64,000 nt of DNA from Allorhodopirellula solitaria (GCF_007859855.1 NZ_SJPK01000004.1:313646-377645), one strand, 5' to 3'. Shown: positions 37,351 through 47,409, counted from the first letter of the stretch. The notes: a model not told the origin generated them from the letters alone. Made by a program: numbers and translations.

Positions 37351-38685
37351 ATGCTCGTACACCACGGCGCCTACGACGGCGTCACCGGCTCCTGCCATCA
37401 ATTGTTCTGGAACGGCAAAAAATCGAGTTTGCTGGTCGATTGTGGCATCTTTCAAGGCAGTGATGCCAAGAAGCACCCCAATCCTGAGATCGAGTTTTCA
37501 TTGCGGGGCATTGAATGTCTCTTGCTCACCCACGTGCACATCGACCATGCCGGTCGGCTGCCGTACCTCTTGGCGGCTGATTTTGACAAACCCATTTTCT
37601 GCAGTCCCCCGACGGCGAAACTGTTGCCGATGGTAATGGAGGATTCGCTCAAGATTGGCTTCACGCGGTCGAAGCGACTGATCAAAAAGTTCAATCAGAA
37701 AATCGGGCGACTCCTCCGCCCGCTGCCCTTTCACCAATGGCATGACCTGCCCGGCGGCGCCCAGGTGCGACTGTTGCCAGCCGGTCACGTACTCGGTTCG
37801 ACCATTTTCGAAGTCGAGCTTCCCGATGGCCAACGGGTCGTGTTCAGCGGTGATGTGGGGGCGGGTACCAATCCGTTGCTGAACCCTCCCGAGAGTCCCG
37901 AGAAAGCCGACCTGTTGGTGCTCGAAAGCACCTACGGGGATCGTTTGCATCCCGAAAAAACGGATCGTCAGGCCGAACTCGAAAAGATCATTCGGCGAAC
38001 GCTCGCCGACGGAGGAGTGACGATCATCCCAGCCTTCTCGTTGGGGCGGACGCAAGCACTGCTGTATGAGCTCAACGGGATCTTTGAACGCGTGCAGAAA
38101 ACCGAAAACCAAACGCTGATGCGAGGCGTCGATGTCATCGTCGACTCACCGCTGGCCTCGCGTTTCACCGCCCTCTACAAGGAAATGAAAGGTTACTGGG
38201 GCGAGGAGGCGCAAGTCGTGCTCGAAACTGACGATCAACCGCTCGTCTTTGAGAATCTGACTACCGTGGGCAGCCATAGCGAGCACATGAAGACGCTTGA
38301 TATGGTTGAAGAACACGAACTGCCCGCTGTCGTGATCGCTGGCAGTGGCATGTGCACGGGCGGTCGCGTGATGAACTATCTCAAACGCTTCATCGGCGAC
38401 CACCGCACCGATATCGTCTTCGCAGGCTATCAAGCGGGCGGGACGCCGGGTAACTATATCTCGCGCGGCAGCGACTGGGTGAGGCTGGACGGCCGCAAGT
38501 TTGACATCGCCGCCAAGGTGCATCGGCTGACGGGTTATTCCGCCCACGGAGACCAAGCCGATCTGATTCGGTTCGTCGAAGACATGAAGACCCCACCGGG
38601 CGAAATTCGATTGGTCCACGGTGACTACGGCCCCAAGCGAACTCTGACTGCGGAACTGACCCAACGCGGCTACACCGTCATCTAA
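37351..38685 (+). CDS. Metallo-beta-lactamase/beta-CASP RNA-processing nuclease
   Basis: From the ATG at 37351 (a TTG at 37330 is in frame) the product has 444 residues. Metallo-beta-lactamase motifs are LLTHVHIDHAGRLPYL (His-x-His-x-Asp-His), PAGHVLGSTIFEVE and VFSGDVGAG. The beta-CASP part has ESTYGDR, IPAFSLGRTQALLYEL, IVDSPLA, AGSGMCTGGRVMNYL and the terminal motif TGYSAHGDQADL. This is the YSH1/CPSF-type family (COG1236), zinc-dependent RNA endo/exonucleases related to RNase J and archaeal CPSF. A role in RNA processing is likely; the target is unknown. It is not obviously part of an operon. Confidence 0.92.
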   Translation: MLVHHGAYDGVTGSCHQLFWNGKKSSLLVDCGIFQGSDAKKHPNPEIEFSLRGIECLLLTHVHIDHAGRLPYLLAADFDKPIFCSPPTAKLLPMVMEDSLKIGFTRSKRLIKKFNQKIGRLLRPLPFHQWHDLPGGAQVRLLPAGHVLGSTIFEVELPDGQRVVFSGDVGAGTNPLLNPPESPEKADLLVLESTYGDRLHPEKTDRQAELEKIIRRTLADGGVTIIPAFSLGRTQALLYELNGIFERVQKTENQTLMRGVDVIVDSPLASRFTALYKEMKGYWGEEAQVVLETDDQPLVFENLTTVGSHSEHMKTLDMVEEHELPAVVIAGSGMCTGGRVMNYLKRFIGDHRTDIVFAGYQAGGTPGNYISRGSDWVRLDGRKFDIAAKVHRLTGYSAHGDQADLIRFVEDMKTPPGEIRLVHGDYGPKRTLTAELTQRGYTVI

Positions 38686-39187
38686 AAGCCGATCCGAAAA
38701 GGAGGCTGCCCGTTTGGATGCATGACGCCACCGGCAAGGGATGTGTCAGCCTCCGGCCTGAAATCGCGGAACAATAGCGACAGCGACGAAATTGGTGCTG
38801 ACACAGACTTTTTTCGGCTCATCCGACGGAAGCGTGCGCCCGAGGTTTTCAAGGCATGGCTCCCGTATCGAAGGATTTATTTGTGGGATGTGATTATCAA
38901 TGTTAGACTGGCACTGCCGGGAGAAACGGAGCCGAGCTCTGCAGAGGTGCTGGCTTGGCAAGGGATATCTCGGTCGCCAGCGTTTCCCTGCAAAAGCGGT
39001 ACGCCAATGGTGTTGTCGGTCCCTGGCGAGCGTTTGTTCGTCAGGGACGCATTTTGGAACGATCATTGGATACGAGAGCCATGCCTCAAAAAACCTTCCG
39101 CTGTGCTCTGCGCATGCTTCCGTCGGATGAACCCTTTTTTAGCAGCCCATCCTTACCCGCATCGTCGTGGACGAGGCGACGAGCCCT
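38686..39187. other. Convergent intergenic region between the nuclease and metF
   Basis: A 175-codon open frame runs through here on the plus strand but has no domain and coding-unlike composition, so I do not call it. Apart from the inverted repeat at 38742-38814 I see nothing definite. Confidence 0.45.
38742..38814 (+). terminator. Inverted repeat followed by a T run, possible terminator
   Basis: TGTGTCAGC (38742-38750) pairs with GCTGACACA (38797-38805); the 46-nt loop is long for a terminator, but GACTTTTTT follows directly. It lies about 60 bp after the nuclease gene and could end its transcript, or be the remnant of a repeat element. Confidence 0.4.
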
Positions 39188-40102
39188 TTAGGCTTGTCCT
39201 GCCAACTGCAGACCGTCGAGTAGTTCGGCGGCGGCGGCCGAGCGGTTGAGGACGTAATAGTGTATGCCGGGGACACCGTGCTCGATCAAGTCGATTGTTT
39301 GCTGGCGCGCGTGGTCGACGCCGACCCGAAATTGATGCTCGGGCGAATCATCCGTCGTCATCGCGTCGGCGAGCGAGATCGGGATCGCGGCTTTGCACAT
39401 TCCCGCAATCCGTTGAGCTTGCTTGAAATTTGTCACGGGCAAGATCCCCGGTACGATCGGGACGGTAATCCCAGCGCGGACACAGTCGTCACGAAATCGA
39501 TAGAAATCGGCGTTGTCGTAAAACAGTTGCGTGATCACGATGTCCGCACCCGCGTCGACTTTGCGTTTTAGATTGTCGAGGTCCGTTTGAGCATCGCTCG
39601 CTTCCTGGTGCACTTCGGGGTATCCCGCGACCGCGATACCCAGATCCTGGAACTGCTCGCGAATCAAACCCACCAATTCATTGGCATATCGCAAACCACC
39701 CTCGGTGACGGAGAACTCCGTCGTGCCCTTGGGCGGGTCTCCACGCAGCGCCACAATGTAATCCACGCCAATTTCAGTGGCGCGTCTGAGGTAATCAGAG
39801 AGTTGTTCGGTGTTCAACCCCACGCAGGTTAGGTGTGATGCGACGGGCAGCTTGGTGATCTGTTTGACTCGTTGCAACACCTCGAGGGTCGTCCCCTGAC
39901 TCGATCCCCCAGCACCGTAGGTGCATGTGAAAAAGCGTGGCTGGAACTGCAGTAAACGCTCGACGTTCTCACACAACGATTCGATACCCGCATCGGTTTT
40001 CGGTGGGAACAATTCAAACGAAATGGCGCAGCCATCGGAGTTGTATTGGTCGGCCAGGGTCATGGATAGTTCGAATGGTTGTTGGGGAGGGGATCGCTTC
40101 AT
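39188..40102 (-). CDS. metF: 5,10-methylenetetrahydrofolate reductase
   Basis: The protein has 304 residues, normal for bacterial MetF. Family blocks include ISFELFPPKTDAGIESL (catalytic Glu in the FEFFPP-type motif), TCTYGAGGSSQGTTLEVL, ASHLTCVG, YIVALRGDPPKG, KRKVDAGADIVITQLFYDN, FRDDCVRAGITVPIVPGILP and GIHYYVLN at the C-terminal end. The enzyme uses FAD and reduces methylene-THF to methyl-THF, feeding methionine synthesis. Start is the ATG at 40102, 36 bases from a good promoter; a second ATG lies 14 codons in. It is a monocistronic gene facing the nuclease gene. Confidence 0.95.
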   Translation of the reverse strand: MKRSPPQQPFELSMTLADQYNSDGCAISFELFPPKTDAGIESLCENVERLLQFQPRFFTCTYGAGGSSQGTTLEVLQRVKQITKLPVASHLTCVGLNTEQLSDYLRRATEIGVDYIVALRGDPPKGTTEFSVTEGGLRYANELVGLIREQFQDLGIAVAGYPEVHQEASDAQTDLDNLKRKVDAGADIVITQLFYDNADFYRFRDDCVRAGITVPIVPGILPVTNFKQAQRIAGMCKAAIPISLADAMTTDDSPEHQFRVGVDHARQQTIDLIEHGVPGIHYYVLNRSAAAAELLDGLQLAGQA

Positions 40103-40137
40103 CGTCGCTGGATCAGACCAGTCAAACTGGCAGCCTC

Positions 40138-40165
40138 AGTATAGAGCGTTCTGGCGCAGTGCCAA
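40138..40165 (-). promoter_or_regulatory. Probable sigma70-type promoter for metF
   Basis: On the minus strand TTGGCA (40165-40160) and TATACT (40143-40138) are 16 bp apart, which would start transcription about 30 bases before the metF ATG. I looked for an SAH or SAM riboswitch between promoter and gene and found none; the leader is too short for one. Confidence 0.5.
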
Positions 40166-40354
40166 TCGGGAAGATCATGAAACCGAAAACGCTGACGGGC
40201 ATGGGGTGGGGCGGGGCTGTTCGTCACCGTACCGGGCAGCGCTGCGATGCATTTTTCAATGTGTAGGCGGGTGTCCCGTCCGCTCTGGTCGAAAACACGT
40301 TTTTTCAAGCCAAGAATGCTCCACGGCGTTTCCCGCCTGGGATCGACCATCCCG

Positions 40355-41464
40355 TTATCGCTGGTAAATCGGGAGGTAATGATATCGGACCCCGAGACTG
40401 AGGATCGCGAGTGAGGTGGCGTAGACGATCCCAAAATTCCGCTCTTCGCCATCTTCGCTCACCCAGTGTCCGGCACGGGTCTGGATGCGCAGCAATAATT
40501 CTCGGGTCAACCGCGTCGCCGTCTCCGCCGCTTCGCCCCCTGCCTGATGCATCCCTTGTGCGTAGTAATACATCCCATAGAAGAAAAACCGATCGTTGTT
40601 TCTCGGTGGATGATCGAGCAACCACTTCGCGGCCCCGGCGACGAGGGGCGAATCGTAGCGGCCGCACGTTTGCATGGCGAGCATGCCGGCGGCCGTCATG
40701 GTGAAGGTGGGCGAATAGGTGCCGGGCATGTACGCAAATCCATTGACTGGCTCGCGCGGGATGCCCTCACTGTTGACCGGCGAAGTAAACGAATTCTCCA
40801 AGTAGGAGATCGCTTTCTCAATCGCGTCGGCAGGCACACGCAGACCATCGTTCTTGGCCGAACGCAACGCCATGACTTGCCAGATCGATACCGAGAGGTC
40901 GGAGTCACGCGCCTCGGGCGTGTACCGCCAACCTCCTTGCATGTTTCTTGGTTTGGCCACCGCTTGAGACTTGAGAATGAGTTCGATCGCACCAGCGAGC
41001 GCTGCGTGGATTCGCTCATTCTGATCGATGGACGATCCCATGCCGAGCACTTCAGTCAGCATCAGTGTGGTGATACCGTGACCGTACATCCGCGAACCAT
41101 CCTGCCGGCCAAAGTATCCACCGGTTCGGTTGCGCGGCAACAGCACGTACTCGAGTGCCCGGTCGAGCGCCCGACCGCGATCCGTCCCGTCACCGGCCAC
41201 GGCGCCGACGCAAGACAACGCCATGATTGCCAGTGAGGTGATCGCCGTTGCGTTGCTGCGATCGGCGATCGAACCATCATCACTCTGCTGACGCAGGAGC
41301 GCCTCGACGCCTCGATCGACGGCATGGTCAACAGCATCGGGGACCAACAGATCGGCCAGCTCCTCGGCGGTGCCAACGGTCGAGCGAAACGGGGCCGCCG
41401 CTGCGGCGGCGCTACCGGATGCAATCAGCGAGAGCATCCAGCGTCGCGAAAATTGGTTCTTCAT
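40355..41464 (-). CDS. Prenyltransferase/squalene-cyclase-like alpha/alpha-barrel protein, exported; last gene of cluster 2
   Basis: The 369-residue protein has a twin-arginine-like signal (SRRWMLSLIASGSAAAAAAP). The rest is made of repeated helical hairpins of the squalene-hopene-cyclase/prenyltransferase type, such as ALLRQQSDDGSIADRSNATA, YGHGITTLMLTEVLGM, MQGGWRYTPEARDSDLSVSI and GHWVSEDGEE. The DxDD acid motif of class II terpene cyclases is not present, so I doubt it is an active cyclase. Its start shares ATGA with the end of the giant 41461-47409 gene, so it belongs to the Bat-like operon and may be a structural or binding module in the same complex. Confidence 0.8.
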   Translation of the reverse strand: MKNQFSRRWMLSLIASGSAAAAAAPFRSTVGTAEELADLLVPDAVDHAVDRGVEALLRQQSDDGSIADRSNATAITSLAIMALSCVGAVAGDGTDRGRALDRALEYVLLPRNRTGGYFGRQDGSRMYGHGITTLMLTEVLGMGSSIDQNERIHAALAGAIELILKSQAVAKPRNMQGGWRYTPEARDSDLSVSIWQVMALRSAKNDGLRVPADAIEKAISYLENSFTSPVNSEGIPREPVNGFAYMPGTYSPTFTMTAAGMLAMQTCGRYDSPLVAGAAKWLLDHPPRNNDRFFFYGMYYYAQGMHQAGGEAAETATRLTRELLLRIQTRAGHWVSEDGEERNFGIVYATSLAILSLGVRYHYLPIYQR

Positions 41465-44400
41465 GGCCCACCCTCGGCTGGGTTAGAACGCGATTCGGGG
41501 GCGCGACCGCCAGCCCGGGCGGCTTCTCCCGCGATAGTCTGGAAATAGGCGTCGATGGCTCCGCGATAGGACAGAGGCACGCTCGTCTTGCGATCCTGGA
41601 TCATGTCCTCGCTGGCCCGCTCTCTCAACGCGCCCCATTGGCCATCGCTGCGGGGCTCTCCATCGATGCTCAGCAACCCTCCCGATGGCATCACAAAAGA
41701 GTCTCCGGATTGGGAACCGGGGCGTCCGGGCTGGTCGCCGCTGGGTTGGTCACCATCTTGGGCTCCCGGTTTCCCGGACGCAGCGATCTGGCGAAGACGT
41801 TGTTGACGCTCCGCAGCGAGTCGACGGGCCGCTTGCTGGGCCGCCTCGGCGAGTGTCGGCGAAGCGGCGGCGGGAGACGATGATGGCTTCCCGGAGCCAC
41901 CGCTCGAGGACTCGCCGCCAGATCCACCCGAGCTCTGTTCAGCGGAGCCTGATTCACCTGAGCCCTGTTCCTCAGACGCACCCCCATCGGGAGCACTGCC
42001 GTCAGAAGCACTGGCCTCAGAAGCAGTGGAACCGAAGACAGCGCGATCGAGTTCATCGAGGACGCGAGCGAGCTTTTCGGACCGATTGGCGTCCGCAGCC
42101 GTACCCGTCTTCTCGCTCACCCCACCGGTCGGCGACCGCTCTGGAGCACCGTCCGGATCGGCATTCACCGCAGGGATGGAACTGGACAACCCGGAGAGGC
42201 CGGCGGCATGATCCTTTAACTGGTCGGCTGCTACGCCGAGGTTCTGATGCGCTTCTCCGGCGGGTTCGCGTCGGGACTCTGGGGACTCCGCCTGAGCGGC
42301 GCGATCGAGTTCCAACTGGGCTTGCTCGACCACCGAATCCACGGTTTCCTGCAGGCTCTCAGCGGCGGCAGCGAGTTGCTCCGCCCCTTCCGCGTTCCCC
42401 AATCGTTGCTCGTGCCGAGCGGCTCTCTGGAGGTCTTCGGCGGCCTGGCTGGCGGCGCGGCCGGTGTCCGCTTGAGTCTTGGCCAACCATTGGGCAGACG
42501 ACTGCCGAGGCTGTGGCCGCTCAGCGGCCTGGGACCGTTCGACGAGTTGCTTCGCTTCCGCCGCCAGCCGCTGCAGTTCCCGCCGCGAGATCTCGCTGGC
42601 GCGGGCGAGTAGCTCCGCATTGGGATTCTTGGCTGTGATCTCTTCGACAGACTGTTTCTTGGTGGCATCGGTGAAGCTCGCTGCCTGCTGTTCGGCGCGA
42701 TCAGCAGCTTCACGCGTTTCTTTCGCAGCCTCAGCGGCGTTGGCAGCTTCGGCGACTCGTTGGCGGGTTTCGTCGACCTTGTCCTGCAACCATTCTTGAT
42801 CGGGTTTCTGCTTTACTCTCTGTTCGGCTTGCTGCAGTTGTTCTTCAGCCTCGCGTTCCTGTTGCTCGGCTTGATGGACTCGCCGGTCGGCCTCATCGCG
42901 CCGCTGGCGCCACCGCGGGGTTTGGCGGTCGAGCGACTTGATCCATTCGTTCTGCGCGCGTCGTTGGGAAGCCTCGAGCTGCTTGGCGCGTCCACGACGT
43001 GCCCTCTCGTTGGGATGGCTCTCCTGCGATCTCATGGTCTCGGCTTCCTCGCTCAATTCACGTGACTCTTCGGCGACGTGTTGCAAAGAATCCCGCAACT
43101 GCTCCGATGCAGCTTGGATCTCCTTGAGCAGTGCGTCATCATTCTGGACTCGATCGGCTTGGTCAGCCGACTCGCCGAGTTCCCGGCGTAGGTCACTGAT
43201 GGCTTCGCGAGCTGACTGATGATCGCTCTGAGCACTGGCTCGTTCGGCTGCATCGAGCCAAAACTTGGCGACGCTCCGGGATTGATCAGTGAGCGATCGG
43301 AGTTGATCTCGCAGCCGCTTCTTCTGTTCGAGGAGGGCGGGGCCTGCCTTCTCGAGGTCGCGTTGCAACCGTTCCTCCTGCTCCGCAGCGGCGCGGACAG
43401 CCTGCTCGACATCCGCCACGGTGCGCCGGGAGATTTCGGACAGATCGGCTTGCATCGGCGGATCGCGTTGGAGCTTTTGCTCGAGTCTTCGCAACAATTC
43501 CTCGGGACTGGCCTGCGCCAATTCGCTGGAACTCGACGCTTGCTCACGCGAGTCCTGCAGCGCGTCCGATGGCAGATTCTCTCGCAACTCCTGGCGTGTT
43601 TGCGACACGTCCTCCCCCGCATCGGCCGCGGCAAAGTGGGCGGCGGTTGTGTTAAGCGTTTCAGCGAGTTGTTGCAGACTCTCGTTCTTTTGAGCCCGTG
43701 CGGGCTGTGTTTCAGGCTGCCCCTGTGGCGCCGCCACTGCTTCCATCTGCTGCTGGATTTTCTGCAGAGCCGCGTCTGCGTCGTGGGCGAGGTCTCGCTC
43801 GGCGGTCTCAGCGAGGTTAGCTTGGTCGGCTCGCTCGACCAAATCCTCGGCTAACCGGTCAACCTTTGCCTGCAGATCCTCCAGGCTCGGTGGTGAGGCG
43901 TTTTCTTCCCCTTCGGATTCGGCTGACTGCGTGTCGCTCGCCGCTGCGTCCTCCTGAGAACCGCCTTGCTGACGCTCGGCGGCTTCGGCCGCTTCGCTGG
44001 CGAGTTCGCTCGTCGTCGGCAGCAGGTCTCTCAGTGTTTGTCGTGCATCGACCATCGCGTCCTCGATGACGGGGATCGCCTCACGCAAACGTGAGACCAG
44101 AGACTGCACCGGGGCAGCAGCGGAAACGAATGGGGGCGGGTCATATCGCCGCCTCGTCATCCACTCACGGGCTTGAGAGAACTCCGTTCCCCTCCGCGTG
44201 TCTTGCAAGTCCTGGATCAGGGAACGATCGATGCCAGCGTCACCCAACTGCTTCAACGGCAGCTCCGAGAACACTTGGTAGTGTTCCAACCTCACGCCCT
44301 GAACAACGGCATGATCGGCCCGATCGTCGCCATATCGTTCGCGGTCGGCAATGTTCTGCAACTGCCCCGTCAAACGCATGATCTGGTTGCCGGATTCCAG

Positions 44401-47400
44401 CGTCATGGCTGCATCTTCGATCAGAGAAAAGAGATCGCCCAGCGATTCCTTGCTCGCCGTTGCCAAGCCGTCTTTCGTTACCTGTTCGGCGACGCGGCGG
44501 ACCAATCGAAGATCGGTCGCGGTGGCGACTTGCATATCGGCGCGGATGCGTTCACGCGACTCCGCTCGATCGTACCGCGCGATCAACTCATCGAGCTGTG
44601 TCGTGAATACAAAACGCCGCAACTTCTCCTGGGCAGCGATCGGTAGGATCTCATCGCTGTCCGGTTGGTTCTGGGCCCGGTCTATCCGGGATTGCGATAC
44701 CTGCCACTCGCGGCCATCCCGGCCGAGTTGCTTGACTGCCTCCCGGGCTTGCTGGTCATCACGTCCCAGGTCGCGAACGGCTGCGGCAATCTGGCTAAAG
44801 GTGCTACCGTGTGCGAACGAACCGACGTGGTGTTGTCGTATGTCGTGCGAAAGTTTGCCAATGGATTCGCGAAAGTCCTGCTCTACATTTGGGTTTCGAT
44901 CGAGCTGCAGTTTTTCGACGGCTTGCTCAATGCGAAAGGTCGATTCGGCTAGGAAACTTCGGAAATTGCGCAGGTGCCGGATCGTTTCCTCAGGCAGATC
45001 CTTCTCGACTCGCGCGATCATCGCTTCCACTTGCCGGAGACGCTCGGCGAGCAAGTCCGCTTGGCCCGGCAAACGCTCGATCGGGACGGCCGAGTCCGGG
45101 TCAGCCAGCATCTCGGCTTGGCGTCCGATGGCATGCCAATCCACCGCCAGGGCTTCCGCCAGATCCACGGCCAGCAATCGGGATGGCAGTTCTCTGACGC
45201 GACTGCCTGGACTCTCCGCTTTTCGAATCGCCGCAGCGACCTCACTGACGACGTGTTTCTGGTCATATTCGATCAGCGGATCACCGATGTCGGCAGCCAA
45301 ACGCCATGCGGCAACCGCGTTTTGCAGGTCGCCGAGGACATTGGTTGCCAGACGGTCCATCAACGACAGTTGGTCGACGGCGACGGAGTCCGTACTGCGG
45401 ACGATCAGTTCGGCGAGCGTGCGGGGCTCAACCGGCATATCGTCCGGCCCGAGTTGCCTCGCGAATGCTTGCAGGACTGCGGGGTCCATCTCACCGGCAA
45501 TGTCATGCCATCGCTGTTCCAGACCGGCGAGCTCCTCCATCCATTCTGGGGCGGGCGCATACGCCTCACTTCCCGCATCCTCAACCTCCTTGGCTTCGTC
45601 GACGGCGGATTTCATCCGTCGGCTGAATTCCTGGAGATCGGTGAACCATGAAGTGAGTTTCGTCGCGATCCCCTGCCAGACGTACAGTGACGTATGCCGA
45701 TTGGGATCGAACTGCTCATCAGCGACATAGATAAACCGCCAATCTGACTCACCCCGTTTGCCTGCTCGGTCCAGAGCGACCAGCCTTGCCCGCACCAGCG
45801 TCCCAGTCGGGAGTGCTTGGCCGTCGCCTCCGTTGCCGCCTATTTTCATCAGGTCGAGGTCCCATTGCGTTTCCTGCTCGGTGGAGGCGGGGTCGAGGGC
45901 AATGACCTGTTCACGGATGGGGCCGCTATCAATGATCGATTCAACCACATAGCGGTCCATCGGCAAGTCATCATCAATTCGGCCGGGCAATACCAGCACG
46001 GCGGCAGAAGAAGCGATCTGACGTTTGGGGATCGACGCTGACCAAAGTGCGGTGGGCGATCGATCGGCCACCGGATCGATGGCGCAGCGAGGCAGGAACG
46101 GATTGCTCAATTCACTGTGGAGACTCACGGCATCGACACGGAAACTGCCAGGGGTTTGAATGGCAACTTCGAAACGAAAACGTGTGGGGTCGTCTTGGAC
46201 GCTCTGCATGGCGATCCCGGTGTCTTGCCCGTGTTCTCCGAAGTAAACCTGGGCGTTCCGAACAGGCTGGTCGAATTCGACGATGACTTCAGCGCTCGTG
46301 CCGATCAATGCTTCGAGGTCGCCATACTCCTCGGTCGATTCGGCGTCAGGTAACTTCGCATAGGTTGGGAAGCGATAGCGTTTGGTGTAGGAGACGACGC
46401 GTGGGCGGGGCATGGGAGTCAGTCGATGCCACCTTGTCTCGGCATCGCCGGCGAGTACCCGATAGTGCACGACGCTCTGATCGACTTGGAGATTGACGGC
46501 ATAAAACTCGGCCGCCGCAGACTCCTCTCTCTCGGTCTCGGTTTCGGGCGGGGGCGCATGCTCAGTTGACCAATTAGCGCGAGGCGACATCGGCAGCCTC
46601 CCACTGCGGCCATCGTCGCTCTGCCATTGCAACTGCACCTCGCCCCGTCCTCGCTTTCTCACCTCCGCCGCGACAGCAATCAGGTCACCTTCGGCAACGG
46701 ACTTCGACGCGGGACGGGGTGCTGTGATTTCGAGTTGCGTGATCGATGCCCGCTGGATCGGGGCCATTGGCACGAACGCACGGGCGAACCGCCGCGGCAG
46801 TTGCAGAGAGGGAATGAGGCTTAACAGAGCGATGGCAGCGATCAATCCAGCAGCCACGGCCAGTGAGGTTCGCACCAAACGCCATGGCAACATCTCGCGA
46901 ATGTCGAGCGACGAGAGTTGGCCAGCGACGCCCGATTGCAGCGATGAGCGGAAGGCAACCGATCCGTTGGCGTGGCGTGGATCCTCGAGTTCGACGGCCG
47001 ATAGCAACCGCTCACGCAGCGGCGGTGTGGCGGCCTCCATGCTCCGAGCAATCGCCGCCCAATCTCGCTGGCGTGATTCACGGATCCCGCACCGCCAAGC
47101 GATTGCCAATGCGGTGATGTCGACTAACAATGCCCCCATCGTTCGCAGCGGTATCGAGAGCGACCAGAAATAGTCGATGGTCATCAGCAGGAACATGCCA
47201 GCTAAAAAGCAAACGATCCCAATCGCGACGCCTCGGCAAAACTGCAGTCTCGCTCGGCGGCTGGCAAAGCGTTCAATTGCCGACCGGGTCGGCGGCAACA
47301 TCTCACTCGATGCCGGTGGACTCATGGCTGCACCGGCCCTCGCCGAACGATCCTCAGGCGTCAACAACATGCTATTGCCGCTGGACGTCGATGCTCCTGT

Positions 47401-47409
47401 TGAACTCAT
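41461..47409 (-). CDS. Giant DUF4175-like / coiled-coil scaffold protein, cluster 2
   Basis: I start at the ATG at 47409 because it overlaps the preceding stop as ATGA; a start at 47490 would add 27 residues inside the upstream gene. The product has 1982 residues. N-terminal membrane segments lie at about 60-82 and 90-108, then a LRERLLSAVELEDP helix and a third membrane segment (about 180-200). Beta-rich, DUF4175-like sequence extends to about 560. From about 600 to 1750 it is almost continuous coiled coil rich in Glu, Gln, Ala and Arg. The last ~200 residues are Ser/Gly/Pro-rich and end WGALRER ... YRGAIDAYFQTIA. The three regions match, in order, the proteins at 6812-9373, 4701-6590 and 3305-4675 of cluster 1. 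No enzyme motif is seen; a periplasmic scaffold is the likely role. Confidence 0.82.
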   Translation of the reverse strand: MSSTGASTSSGNSMLLTPEDRSARAGAAMSPPASSEMLPPTRSAIERFASRRARLQFCRGVAIGIVCFLAGMFLLMTIDYFWSLSIPLRTMGALLVDITALAIAWRCGIRESRQRDWAAIARSMEAATPPLRERLLSAVELEDPRHANGSVAFRSSLQSGVAGQLSSLDIREMLPWRLVRTSLAVAAGLIAAIALLSLIPSLQLPRRFARAFVPMAPIQRASITQLEITAPRPASKSVAEGDLIAVAAEVRKRGRGEVQLQWQSDDGRSGRLPMSPRANWSTEHAPPPETETEREESAAAEFYAVNLQVDQSVVHYRVLAGDAETRWHRLTPMPRPRVVSYTKRYRFPTYAKLPDAESTEEYGDLEALIGTSAEVIVEFDQPVRNAQVYFGEHGQDTGIAMQSVQDDPTRFRFEVAIQTPGSFRVDAVSLHSELSNPFLPRCAIDPVADRSPTALWSASIPKRQIASSAAVLVLPGRIDDDLPMDRYVVESIIDSGPIREQVIALDPASTEQETQWDLDLMKIGGNGGDGQALPTGTLVRARLVALDRAGKRGESDWRFIYVADEQFDPNRHTSLYVWQGIATKLTSWFTDLQEFSRRMKSAVDEAKEVEDAGSEAYAPAPEWMEELAGLEQRWHDIAGEMDPAVLQAFARQLGPDDMPVEPRTLAELIVRSTDSVAVDQLSLMDRLATNVLGDLQNAVAAWRLAADIGDPLIEYDQKHVVSEVAAAIRKAESPGSRVRELPSRLLAVDLAEALAVDWHAIGRQAEMLADPDSAVPIERLPGQADLLAERLRQVEAMIARVEKDLPEETIRHLRNFRSFLAESTFRIEQAVEKLQLDRNPNVEQDFRESIGKLSHDIRQHHVGSFAHGSTFSQIAAAVRDLGRDDQQAREAVKQLGRDGREWQVSQSRIDRAQNQPDSDEILPIAAQEKLRRFVFTTQLDELIARYDRAESRERIRADMQVATATDLRLVRRVAEQVTKDGLATASKESLGDLFSLIEDAAMTLESGNQIMRLTGQLQNIADRERYGDDRADHAVVQGVRLEHYQVFSELPLKQLGDAGIDRSLIQDLQDTRRGTEFSQAREWMTRRRYDPPPFVSAAAPVQSLVSRLREAIPVIEDAMVDARQTLRDLLPTTSELASEAAEAAERQQGGSQEDAAASDTQSAESEGEENASPPSLEDLQAKVDRLAEDLVERADQANLAETAERDLAHDADAALQKIQQQMEAVAAPQGQPETQPARAQKNESLQQLAETLNTTAAHFAAADAGEDVSQTRQELRENLPSDALQDSREQASSSSELAQASPEELLRRLEQKLQRDPPMQADLSEISRRTVADVEQAVRAAAEQEERLQRDLEKAGPALLEQKKRLRDQLRSLTDQSRSVAKFWLDAAERASAQSDHQSAREAISDLRRELGESADQADRVQNDDALLKEIQAASEQLRDSLQHVAEESRELSEEAETMRSQESHPNERARRGRAKQLEASQRRAQNEWIKSLDRQTPRWRQRRDEADRRVHQAEQQEREAEEQLQQAEQRVKQKPDQEWLQDKVDETRQRVAEAANAAEAAKETREAADRAEQQAASFTDATKKQSVEEITAKNPNAELLARASEISRRELQRLAAEAKQLVERSQAAERPQPRQSSAQWLAKTQADTGRAASQAAEDLQRAARHEQRLGNAEGAEQLAAAAESLQETVDSVVEQAQLELDRAAQAESPESRREPAGEAHQNLGVAADQLKDHAAGLSGLSSSIPAVNADPDGAPERSPTGGVSEKTGTAADANRSEKLARVLDELDRAVFGSTASEASASDGSAPDGGASEEQGSGESGSAEQSSGGSGGESSSGGSGKPSSSPAAASPTLAEAAQQAARRLAAERQQRLRQIAASGKPGAQDGDQPSGDQPGRPGSQSGDSFVMPSGGLLSIDGEPRSDGQWGALRERASEDMIQDRKTSVPLSYRGAIDAYFQTIAGEAARAGGRAPESRSNPAEGGP

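Noticed and set aside
38722-39249. 175-codon open frame on the plus strand in the nuclease-metF gap
   Set aside because: No recognisable motif, composition unlike neighbouring genes, and its end overlaps the metF coding region on the other strand.
40103-40354. Possible SAH or SAM riboswitch upstream of metF
   Set aside because: GCGCTGC-like words occur, but the paired elements of these riboswitches are missing and the predicted leader is only about 30 bases.
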